Below are positions 1 through 6,544 of a DNA stretch of 14,126 bases, piece after piece. Within the stretch, counting starts at the first letter, position 1. Each line of letters opens with the position of its first letter. Made by a program: the position numbers and the translations under genes. A model generated the notes under the pieces. It was given only the letters and a program-made list of their open reading frames with translations, was not told the origin of the DNA and did no database searches. This stretch comes from an uncultured Kiritimatiellota bacterium (GTDB lineage Bacteria; Verrucomicrobiota; Kiritimatiellia; RFP12; UBA1067): the NCBI GenBank assembly GCA_934654805.1, contig CAKUGW010000081.1, positions 1 to 14,126 of the forward strand, read 5' to 3'.

Positions 1-71
1 ACGGAAGTCAAGGGCCCCTTCGCCGAGGGTAGTGCGGGACTCGCCCGCGCGAGAGTAGGGCGCCGCCGGCT
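1..71 (+). rRNA. rrf: 5S ribosomal RNA, 3' part
   Basis: The first 70 or so bases align by eye with the second half of bacterial 5S rRNA. The sequence runs through the equivalent of the loop-B GAAGUGAAA region (here GAAGTCAA), then GGTAGTGCGGGACT, then the very characteristic GCGAGAGTAGGGC and a closing CGCCGCCGGC. The 5' half lies outside the window. The exact 3' end is uncertain by a few bases. It is followed after about 10 nt by a tRNA gene, so this is the tail of an rRNA operon transcribed on the plus strand. Confidence 0.88.
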
Positions 72-80
72 TTCTTTAAT

Positions 81-157
81 CGGAGCGTAGCGCAGCCTGG
101 TAGCGCGTTTGCTTCGGGAGCAAAAGGCCGAGGGTTCAAATCCCTCCGCTCCGACCA
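81..157 (+). tRNA. tRNA-Pro(CGG)
   Basis: A full cloverleaf can be drawn. The acceptor stem is CGGAGCG with CGCTCCG, the D-arm uses GCGC/GCGC, and the anticodon stem TTTGC/GCAAA encloses the loop TTCGGGA. That places anticodon CGG at 115-117, which reads CCG proline codons. The T-arm is GAGGG-TTCAAAT-CCCTC, the discriminator base is A154 and CCA is encoded at 155-157. It sits just after 5S rRNA and just before a terminator, so it is probably co-transcribed with the rRNA operon. Confidence 0.96.
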
Positions 158-165
158 TTCCCGAG

Positions 166-196
166 AACCCACGATGATCGTGGGTTTTTCTTTTTT
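166..196 (+). terminator. Rho-independent terminator of the rRNA/tRNA unit
   Basis: A perfect 9-bp stem, AACCCACGA with TCGTGGGTT, has a 3-nt loop (TGA) and is followed by a T-rich run TTTCTTTTTT. It begins 9 nt after the tRNA CCA end and is the natural end of the rRNA/tRNA-Pro transcript. Confidence 0.9.
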
Positions 197-288
197 CATA
201 AGGGGGCTCATACGGCGGAAATGAACGCGAATCTGATTTCGGACACTTGGCGTCGCAAGGGTGCTGGTCGCATGGCCGCCCGCCATTT

Positions 289-297
289 TGGTATAAT
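289..297 (+). promoter_or_regulatory. Extended -10 promoter of the glycosidase gene
   Basis: TGGTATAAT gives a consensus -10 hexamer at 292-297 with an upstream TG, an extended -10. No convincing -35 is seen 16-18 bp upstream (the region reads about CGCATG). Only 7 nt separate the -10 from the ATG at 305, so transcription should start at or next to the first base of the start codon. This predicts a leaderless mRNA. Confidence 0.7.
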
Positions 298-304
298 ACG
301 GGGC

Positions 305-2161
305 ATGAAAGCGAATAGCATCTTGATGTGCGGTGCGTTGGCGCTGCTCGCGGCGGCGGCGGCGGACGCGGCGGAGTACGCGAAAACGGTTGACGGGCTG
401 GGCGTGGGCCCGGTCGAGGTGCGGTGCGCCGAGGCGGGCGGCTGGACGTTCGCCGTCACGCGCGCCGCCGGGGCGGACGGCGTGCCGGAGCTGAAGATCC
501 GGCTCGCGGCGGCGGAAGACCTGCCCCCGCCGAAGTTCTCCGTCCGCTTCGACGTGCCGCAGGTCGACATGCACCACCGCTGGACGGCGACGCAGCTGGA
601 GAAGGTCGGCCTGCCGCCGAACTGGGGCTGCGAAGTCACCTCGCGCCTCTGCAGCGGCCTGCCGCTCGTCGCGTTCCTGAACGACAGCGACCGAAACCGC
701 CTCGCCGTCGCGTGCTCGGAGGCGAAGCGGCTTGTCGCCTTCCACGCGGGGCTGCGCGAGGAGGGCTGCCGCATCGAGTGGAAGGTCGACTTCTTCCGGG
801 AGCCGGAGGCGCCGATCCGCGCCTACGAGACGACGCTGCGCTTCGACCGCCGCGACGTGTTCTTCGGCGACGCGATCGCCGCCGCCTCGGCGTGGATCAC
901 GAAGACCGCCGCGCTCCACCCCGCGCCCGTCCCCGCGGCCGCGTTCGAGCCGCTCTACTCGGCGTGGTACTCGTTCCACCAGGACGTGTCCGACAAGGGG
1001 ATCGAGGCCGAATGCGCCGAGGCCGCCCGCCTCGGCATGAAGGTCGTGATCGTCGACGACGGCTGGCAGACGGACGACAGCAACCGGGGTTACGCCTACT
1101 GCGGCGACTGGCAGGTCTCCACGAACCGCTTCCCCGACTTCGCCGCGCACGTGAGGAAGGTCCACGACATGGGGCTCAAGTACATGATCTGGTACGGCGT
1201 GCCGATGGTCGGCTACCGGAGCGTGAACTACGCGCGCTTCAAGGGCAAGTACCTCTGGAACTGCGACGGGCGCTGGGCGGACTACTCGTGCCTCGACCCG
1301 CGCTTCCCGGAGGTGCGCGCGTTCCTGTGCGACCTCTACGAGAAGGCGATGCGCGACTGGGACCTCGACGGGCTCAAGCTCGACTTCATCGATGCCATCG
1401 GCTTCCACGGCCCCGATCCCGCCGTGAAGGAGAACTACGCCGGACGCGACATCAAGTCGCTTTCCGAGGCGGTTGACCGCCTGATGAAGGACGTCCACGC
1501 GCGGCTCGTGTCCGTCAAGCCGGACGCGCTCGTCGAGTTCCGCCAGAGCTACGTCGGCCCCGGCATCCGCCAGTACGGCAACATGCTGCGCGCGGCGGAC
1601 TGCCCCGGCGACCTGCTCGCGAACCGCTGCCGCATCGCGAACCTGCGCCTCACGTCCGGCGAGACGGCCGTCCACGCGGACATGCTGGAGTGGAACGCGG
1701 CGGACACGGCCGAGAACGCGGCGCGGTTCGTCCTCTCGTCGCTCTTCGGCGTGATCCAGTACTCGGTCATGCTGCGCGAGCTGCCGGAGGCGCACAGGCG
1801 GATGGTCGCGCACTGGATCGGCTTCACGCGCGAACACCGCGAGACGCTGCTGAAGGGCGCGTTCCGTCCGCGCCACTTCGAGGCGTTCTACCCGGTGATC
1901 GAGGCGGAGTCGGCGGCGGCGCGCATCGTCGCGGTCTACGGCGACGCGACGGTGGCGGACGGCGGCGCGGCCGACCGCCCGGTCTACATTGTCAACGCGA
2001 CGGGGAAGTCGCGCGTCGCCCTGCGCCTTGCGGGCGGCCCGGCGAACGGCGTCCTCTTCGACACGTTCGGCGCGCGGCGCGGCGCGGTCGCGCTGAAGGG
2101 CGGGCTCCAGGACGTCGAGATCCCCGTCTCCGGCTACCTGCGGATCGAGCCGGCGAAGTGA
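305..2161 (+). CDS. Secreted alpha-galactosidase-like glycoside hydrolase (clan GH-D, GH36/GH27 type)
   Basis: Probable exo-glycosidase of 618 aa releasing alpha-galactosyl (or related) residues from oligosaccharides outside the cytoplasm. An N-terminal signal peptide is visible (MKANSILMCG, then a run of Ala/Leu; likely cleavage after Ala23). A TIM-barrel follows with the clan GH-D signature DDGWQ at 251-255. D360 in LKLDFID is the candidate nucleophile, and D432 in AADCPGD is the candidate acid/base. The C-terminal stretch from about 530 looks like a beta-domain. The start at 305 is chosen over an in-frame ATG at 221 because the signal peptide begins there and a -10 promoter lies at 292-297, so translation from 221 would need another promoter. 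No Shine-Dalgarno is possible if the mRNA starts at the ATG. The stop overlaps the next gene's GTG (GTGA), which suggests co-translation. The exact family and substrate are not certain; plant alpha-galactosides or mucin-type glycans would both fit. Confidence 0.8.
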   Translation: MKANSILMCGALALLAAAAADAAEYAKTVDGLGVGPVEVRCAEAGGWTFAVTRAAGADGVPELKIRLAAAEDLPPPKFSVRFDVPQVDMHHRWTATQLEKVGLPPNWGCEVTSRLCSGLPLVAFLNDSDRNRLAVACSEAKRLVAFHAGLREEGCRIEWKVDFFREPEAPIRAYETTLRFDRRDVFFGDAIAAASAWITKTAALHPAPVPAAAFEPLYSAWYSFHQDVSDKGIEAECAEAARLGMKVVIVDDGWQTDDSNRGYAYCGDWQVSTNRFPDFAAHVRKVHDMGLKYMIWYGVPMVGYRSVNYARFKGKYLWNCDGRWADYSCLDPRFPEVRAFLCDLYEKAMRDWDLDGLKLDFIDAIGFHGPDPAVKENYAGRDIKSLSEAVDRLMKDVHARLVSVKPDALVEFRQSYVGPGIRQYGNMLRAADCPGDLLANRCRIANLRLTSGETAVHADMLEWNAADTAENAARFVLSSLFGVIQYSVMLRELPEAHRRMVAHWIGFTREHRETLLKGAFRPRHFEAFYPVIEAESAAARIVAVYGDATVADGGAADRPVYIVNATGKSRVALRLAGGPANGVLFDTFGARRGAVALKGGLQDVEIPVSGYLRIEPAK

Positions 2162-3897
2162 AATTGAGATTCCGTTGGCTGGTCGCGCTCCTCTTTGGCG
2201 TGACGTGCGCCGTCTTCGCCGTCGGCGTCACGAACGGGCATCTCAACCTCGACGACTGGGGCTACACGGCGGGCTGCGCCTTCGTGCGCGACGGCCTGTC
2301 GCTCGCGAACGTCCGCACGGCGTTCGCCGACTTTGGCCACGGCGCCATCTGGATGCCGCTCACGTCCGTCTCCTACATGGCGGACGTCTCGCTCTTCGGC
2401 GGCGGATGGAGGGCGCATCACGCCGTCAACGTGTTCCTGCACGCCGCCAACGCCGTGCTCGCGCTGCTGTTCCTGCGCAGCCTCCTCGGCGCGCGGGCGC
2501 GTCCGTGGGCGCTGTTCGCCGCCGCGCTCCTCTGGGCCGTGCATCCGATGCGCGTCGAGGCCGTCACGTGGATCGCCTCGCGCAAGGAGGAGCTGTGGAC
2601 GCTTTTCGGGCTGTCCGGCCTCCTCGCCTGGACGCGCTTCTGCACACGCGGCGGCTGGCGGCCTTACCTCGCGACGCTTGCGCTGTTCGCGGCGGCGATG
2701 CTGTCGAAGCCGACGGCCGTCTGCCTGCCCGTCCTCGCCTACTTGACGGCGCGCTTCGTCGCGCCGACGGCGCCGCGCCGGTTCCGCCGCTACGTGCCGA
2801 TGCTGCTGCTGGCGCTGGGCGTCGGTCTCGTCGCCGTCGTCTCGCAGGCGCATCCGACGGGACGGGAGGCCGTCGACCTCTCGGACACGGCGGTCGGCTG
2901 GCGTCTCCTGAATGCGGCGGTTTCGCTGGGGCTTTACGTGTCGCACGTCGTGTGGCCCGTGGGGCTGCGCCTCGACTACCGCGCCGTCTTCGGCGGCTGG
3001 CCGCTGGACGGCGTGCAGGGCCTCGCCGTGCTGGCGGCGGCGGTTCTCGTCGTGGGGTACGCGAGCCTGAAGCCGAAGTCGGCGTTTGCGCGGCGGCTGA
3101 CCCTCTACGTGGCGCTGTCGGCGTTTGTGGCGGTGCTGCCGGTCCTTGGCCTCCTCGGCGTGACGGGCGACAAGGCGTATGCCGACCGCTATGCCTATCT
3201 GCCGTCCGTCTTCCTCGCGCTGCTCGCCGCGTGCGCGCTGGAGGCCCTGGCGCGGCGGCGGGCGTGCGCGGCGACGGCGCTGGCTGCCGGCCTGGCGATT
3301 GGCGAAATCGCGCTGGCCGTGCCGACGGTGCGCGCGTTCGCGAGCGACCGCACGGTCTACGCGCGGGTCCTCGCGGACGACCCCGACCACTGGCGGGCGC
3401 TGCGTGTCCTCGGCGGCGAGGCGTGCGCGCGCGAGAACCGCATGGCGGAAGGCGTTGCGATGCTGCGCAAGAGCCTGCGGCTCCGCCCGAGCGCCGCCAC
3501 CGCCGCCGCGCTCGCGTATGTGCTGGCGTGCCGCGGCGAGCCGGGCGACTTCGCGGAGGTGCGGCGGCTGGGGCGCGGCGTTGCGGAGAGTCCGCGCCGC
3601 GACCGCGAGGGGCTGATGCTGGACGCGCTCGCCATCGCGGCGTTTCGCGAAGGGGACGACGAGGAGGCCGTGCGGCTCTTCGGCGCGGCGCTGACCGCGC
3701 CCGCGCGCAGCCACAGCAACCTGCACGCGATGCTGAACTTCGGCTTTGCGCTCGCGAACGTCGGGCGCATCCGCGAAGCGCTGGGCCTCTTCGGCAAGCT
3801 GCGGAACGTCTCTGACGCGGGCGTCCGCCGCCGTGCCGCGTCCGCCGCCGCCCAGCTCCGCACGGGCGTCTTCGCCCGCTTCGCCTGGCAGGACTGA
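2158..3897 (+). CDS. GT-C fold membrane glycosyltransferase-like protein with C-terminal TPRs (TMTC-like)
   Basis: 579 aa, starting with GTG that overlaps the upstream stop by 4 nt (GTGA). About ten hydrophobic segments fill residues 5-395. After the first one comes LDDW (31-34), matching the acidic first-loop motif of GT-C lipid-phosphosugar-dependent transferases. HPMRVEAVTWIASRKE (129-144) and DRYAYLPS (343-350) closely resemble conserved blocks of the TMTC O-mannosyltransferase family and its bacterial relatives. Residues about 410-555 are Ala/Leu-rich helical pairs consistent with degenerate tetratricopeptide repeats. It probably transfers a sugar from a polyprenyl-phosphate donor to a protein or glycan on the outer face of the inner membrane. 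This is inferred from fold motifs; donor and acceptor are unknown. Coupling with a secreted glycosidase gene is noteworthy. No clear terminator follows. Confidence 0.7.
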   Translation: MKLRFRWLVALLFGVTCAVFAVGVTNGHLNLDDWGYTAGCAFVRDGLSLANVRTAFADFGHGAIWMPLTSVSYMADVSLFGGGWRAHHAVNVFLHAANAVLALLFLRSLLGARARPWALFAAALLWAVHPMRVEAVTWIASRKEELWTLFGLSGLLAWTRFCTRGGWRPYLATLALFAAAMLSKPTAVCLPVLAYLTARFVAPTAPRRFRRYVPMLLLALGVGLVAVVSQAHPTGREAVDLSDTAVGWRLLNAAVSLGLYVSHVVWPVGLRLDYRAVFGGWPLDGVQGLAVLAAAVLVVGYASLKPKSAFARRLTLYVALSAFVAVLPVLGLLGVTGDKAYADRYAYLPSVFLALLAACALEALARRRACAATALAAGLAIGEIALAVPTVRAFASDRTVYARVLADDPDHWRALRVLGGEACARENRMAEGVAMLRKSLRLRPSAATAAALAYVLACRGEPGDFAEVRRLGRGVAESPRRDREGLMLDALAIAAFREGDDEEAVRLFGAALTAPARSHSNLHAMLNFGFALANVGRIREALGLFGKLRNVSDAGVRRRAASAAAQLRTGVFARFAWQD

Positions 3898-3945
3898 CGC
3901 ATCGGATGCAGTCCGGCGGATCCTGGCGCAGGGTTGTCCAGAAGA

Positions 3946-3954
3946 TGGTATAAT
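3946..3954 (+). promoter_or_regulatory. Extended -10 promoter of the mla-gluQ operon
   Basis: TGGTATAAT, with TATAAT at 3949-3954 preceded by TG, is followed by ACGCGGC. The eleven bases GGTATAATACG are shared with the site upstream of the glycosidase gene. No good -35 is visible. The predicted start is near 3961, leaving a leader of about 47 nt before the mlaE ATG at 4008. Confidence 0.65.
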
Positions 3955-4007
3955 ACGCGGCAACTCTGCCAAGGGTGGCGAGGCAAACGGGAAATGAAGC
4001 ACAGGCA

Positions 4008-4763
4008 ATGAGGGGCATCCTCAAACCGATCGAGTCCGTCGGATGGGCGGGAATCGTGGCGGCGAAGGCCGTCGCGTTCTTCCCGTCCGTCCTCGTGCGC
4101 GCGACGGGGCGGGCGGACCTCTTCCGCCAGCTCTACGCGACGGGCATCCGGACGCTGCCCGTCATCACGGTCGTCTCGCTCTTCATGGGGATGATCCTCG
4201 CGCTGCAGGTTGGCCTCGAGCTCGCGCGCTTCAACCAGGAGATCTTCCTCGGCGCGGCGGTGATGATGACGCTCTTGCGCGAGATGGGCGCGTTCTGCTG
4301 CGGCATCTGCCTCGCGGCGTGCGTCGGCTCGGCGATCGCGGCGGAGCTCGGCACGATGAAGGTGAACGACGAGATCGACGCGCTCGTGATCCTGCGCATC
4401 TCGCCGATGCGGTTCCTGGCCGCGCCGCGCATCCTCGCGCTCGTCCTGATGGCGCCGGTGCTGGCGTTCTACTGCTGCATCGTCGGCGCGGTCGGCGGCG
4501 GCATCGTCGGCGCGACGCAGCTCAACGTCGACTTCCAGCAGTACATGACGGGGGCGCTGGTGATGTCCGAGGCGAAGGATCTCTACGTCGGGCTCCTGAA
4601 GGCGACGGTCTTCGGGTTCCTCGTCGGCGTCATTTCCGTTTCCGAGGGGCTGGGGACGACGCTCGGCGCGACGGGCGTCGGCAAGTCCACGCAGCGCGCC
4701 GTCATCGTCTCGTTCCTGGCGATTCTCATTTCCGGCTACATGGTCACGAGGGTGTTCTACTGA
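4008..4763 (+). CDS. mlaE: MlaE-family ABC transporter permease
   Basis: Inner-membrane permease of the Mla/MCE phospholipid transport system; 251 aa, close to the usual family length of about 250-260. Several hydrophobic segments are seen (about 50-70, 85-110, 142-170, 195-215, 230-248). The family hallmark AELGTMKVNDEIDAL is at 112-126, in the cytoplasmic coupling region that contacts the ATPase. The ATG at 4008 fits family N-termini; an upstream in-frame GTG at 3975 would add 11 residues and has no better ribosome site, so the start is uncertain. The stop overlaps the next ATG by one base (TGATG), indicating translational coupling with mlaF. With mlaF and mlaD it forms the core complex moving lipids between inner membrane and periplasm/outer membrane. 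Confidence 0.92.
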   Translation: MRGILKPIESVGWAGIVAAKAVAFFPSVLVRATGRADLFRQLYATGIRTLPVITVVSLFMGMILALQVGLELARFNQEIFLGAAVMMTLLREMGAFCCGICLAACVGSAIAAELGTMKVNDEIDALVILRISPMRFLAAPRILALVLMAPVLAFYCCIVGAVGGGIVGATQLNVDFQQYMTGALVMSEAKDLYVGLLKATVFGFLVGVISVSEGLGTTLGATGVGKSTQRAVIVSFLAILISGYMVTRVFY

Positions 4764-5467
4764 TGGCGGAGAAGGTGATCGAGTTCAGGAACGTCGTCAA
4801 GCGCTTCGGCGAGGCCGTGGTGCTGGACGGGCTCAGCTTCTCGGTCGAGAGGGGCGAGATCCTCGCGGTCGTCGGCCCGTCGGGCACGGGCAAGTCCGTC
4901 ACGCTCAAGCACATCGTCGGGCTGCTGGAGCCGGACGCGGGCGAGGTGACGGTCGCGACGGACAGGATCGGCTACCTCTTCCAGTCGGGCGCGCTGCTCG
5001 CGTGGAAGACGGTGTGGGAGAACGTCGCGCTGCCGCTCGTCGAGACGACGCGGCTCAGGGCGGACGAGATCGACCGGCGCGTGGCGGCGGCGCTGAAGGC
5101 GGTCGGCCTCGAAGATGCCGCCGAGAAGTATCCGTCGGAGATCTCGGGCGGCATGCAGAAGCGCGCGGGGCTCGCGCGGGCGATCGTCTGCGACGCGGAG
5201 GTCATCCTCTACGACGAGCCGACGTCAGGCCTCGATCCCGTGACGGGCGCGCAGATCACGCGGCTCATCCGCGACGTCAACCGAACGCGCAGCGTGACGT
5301 CTGTCGTCGTCACGCATGATCTCGTCTCGGCGTTCCGCATCGCGAGCCGCGTGCTGCTCGTCAAGGACGGCCGGGCCGTCGTCTGCCTGACGCCGGAGGA
5401 ATTCCAGCGGTCGGACAATCCGGAGGCGCGGGCATTTCTCGCGGCCACGAGGGGAGAGACAATCTGA
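4763..5467 (+). CDS. mlaF: MlaF-type ABC transporter ATPase
   Basis: ATPase that powers the MlaE permease; 234 aa. Visible motifs are Walker A GPSGTGKS (38-45), Q-loop Q74 in YLFQSGALLAW, signature ISGGM (127-131), Walker B VILYDEP with D151 and catalytic E152, D-loop SGLDP (155-159), and H-loop H185 in VTHDL. The LFQSGALL and SGGM(Q)KR context is typical of the MlaF/Ttg2A branch. The stretch between Walker A and the Q-loop is about 15 residues shorter than in E. coli MlaF as I recall it, and the C-terminal tail is also short. All catalytic residues are present, so the protein should be functional. The ATG overlaps the mlaE stop by 1 nt. A purine-only tract separates it from mlaD. Confidence 0.93.
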   Translation: MAEKVIEFRNVVKRFGEAVVLDGLSFSVERGEILAVVGPSGTGKSVTLKHIVGLLEPDAGEVTVATDRIGYLFQSGALLAWKTVWENVALPLVETTRLRADEIDRRVAAALKAVGLEDAAEKYPSEISGGMQKRAGLARAIVCDAEVILYDEPTSGLDPVTGAQITRLIRDVNRTRSVTSVVVTHDLVSAFRIASRVLLVKDGRAVVCLTPEEFQRSDNPEARAFLAATRGETI

Positions 5468-5559
5468 AGGAAGAAGGAAAAAGGAAGAGGGAAGAAGTAG
5501 GAAGTAAGAGGGAAAAAGGAAAAAGTAAGAGGGAAGAAGGAAAAAGGAAGAGGGAAAAG
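5468..5559 (+). repeat. Purine-only low-complexity tract with a duplicated 25-bp unit
   Basis: Almost all of the 92-bp gap between mlaF and mlaD is A and G on the plus strand, with only three Ts (5498, 5505, 5526). A 25-bp unit beginning GGAAGAAGGAAAAAGGAAGA occurs identically at 5469-5493 and 5532-5556, and degenerate GGAA/GGGAA copies fill the space between. It contrasts sharply with the GC-rich surroundings. It offers many overlapping Shine-Dalgarno-like AGGA/GAGGG sites just before the mlaD ATG at 5560, so it may influence mlaD translation, or it may simply be a mobile or slippage-derived simple repeat. Confidence 0.85.
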
Positions 5560-6534
5560 ATGAAACGGAAAAGCGAGGCGTTTTCGCAGCTCGTCGTCGG
5601 GCTGTTCATGGTCACGGTGCTGCTGCTCCTGGGCTACTTCACCATCGTCATTTCGGGCGTGGACGTCATTTCGGGACGCAACCGCGTGATGCTGCGCGTC
5701 GCATTCGACGGCGTCGGCGGCCTCAAGGAGCGCGACAACGTCATGTACCGGGGCACGAAGGTCGGCGCGGTCAGCCATGTCGAGGTGACGCCGTCGAACC
5801 TCGTCGTCTTCGCGGAAGTCGATGCGCACGTCATCCTGCGCGAGACCGCGACGGCGACTGTCCGCAACCTCTCGATGCTCGGCGGCAACTACCTCGCGCT
5901 GGAGGAGGGCGAGGGCGAGGTCCGTCCGCTCGCGACGACGCTCTTCGTCGGCGAGACGCCGACGGACTGGATGTCGGACGTCTCGAAGATCGCGAAGAAC
6001 CTGCGGGCGTTCACGTCCAACCCCGAGCTTCAGGCGATCATCACGAATGTCGCCGCCGCGTCGGCGCACGCGCGGGCCGTCTCCGCGAAGGCCGACGGCT
6101 TCATGGACCGTGCGAACGCCTTCGCCGAGCGCATTGCGCGCGGCGAGGGCACGGTCGGCAAGCTGCTTTCGACGAACGAGACCGTCTACGCCGACCTGAA
6201 GGAGACGCTCGCGAACGCGCGCGCCGTCTCGGACCGGCTGAACCGCGCGAAGCTGTTCGACGACCTGGAGGCCGGCGTCGCGGCGTTCCGCGCGGCGGCC
6301 GAGGGCGTGGACGTGAAGGAGACGGTCGCGCGGGCGAACGCGCTCCTGGAGAACCTAAACGCCTTTGCGACCGACCTCAAGGAGGGAACCGGCACGATCG
6401 GCCGCCTCGCGAAGGACCCGAAGCTCTACGACGAGGTCAACGGCCTCATCCGCGACGTGCGGCAGGTCATCGACAACTACCGCGACACGACGCCGATCTC
6501 GACGTTCACCTCGCTCGCGACCGGCGCGTTCTGA
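5560..6534 (+). CDS. mlaD: MlaD-family MCE-domain lipid transport protein
   Basis: Substrate-binding MCE protein anchored in the inner membrane; 324 aa. A single N-terminal membrane helix (about 10-32) is followed by one MCE domain (about 42-118), recognised by YRGTKVGAVSHVEV (63-76) and the LSMLGGNYLALEEG block (104-117). From about 140 the protein is long, helical and Ala/Arg/Glu-rich. Two related segments, GEGTVGKLL (195-203) and GTGTIGRLA (276-284), each precede an acidic/Tyr stretch, a repeat seen in long MlaD proteins. The C-terminus DTTPISTFTSLATGAF resembles conserved tails in the family. It should form a hexameric ring passing lipids from MlaE. The start ATG lies directly after a purine tract rich in ribosome-site-like sequences. 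Confidence 0.9.
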   Translation: MKRKSEAFSQLVVGLFMVTVLLLLGYFTIVISGVDVISGRNRVMLRVAFDGVGGLKERDNVMYRGTKVGAVSHVEVTPSNLVVFAEVDAHVILRETATATVRNLSMLGGNYLALEEGEGEVRPLATTLFVGETPTDWMSDVSKIAKNLRAFTSNPELQAIITNVAAASAHARAVSAKADGFMDRANAFAERIARGEGTVGKLLSTNETVYADLKETLANARAVSDRLNRAKLFDDLEAGVAAFRAAAEGVDVKETVARANALLENLNAFATDLKEGTGTIGRLAKDPKLYDEVNGLIRDVRQVIDNYRDTTPISTFTSLATGAF

Positions 6535-6544
6535 CGGAGGCTGC

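Noticed and set aside
221..304. N-terminal extension of the glycosidase from ATG 221
   Set aside because: The extension is not signal-peptide-like, precedes a proper signal peptide, and spans the -10 promoter at 292-297.
8..1876. Long minus-strand open frame opposite the glycosidase gene, and other long antisense frames opposite the GT-C protein and nifJ
   Set aside because: They are Arg/Ala/Val-rich artefacts of strong GC bias at third positions of the real genes, have no recognisable domains, and the 8-1876 frame even crosses the tRNA.
3975..4007. GTG start for mlaE
   Set aside because: It adds 11 polar residues without a better ribosome site; the ATG at 4008 agrees with family N-termini, though this is not certain.
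5468..5559. CRISPR or tandem-repeat array
   Set aside because: The units are irregular, purine-only and lack unique spacers; this is a low-complexity tract.
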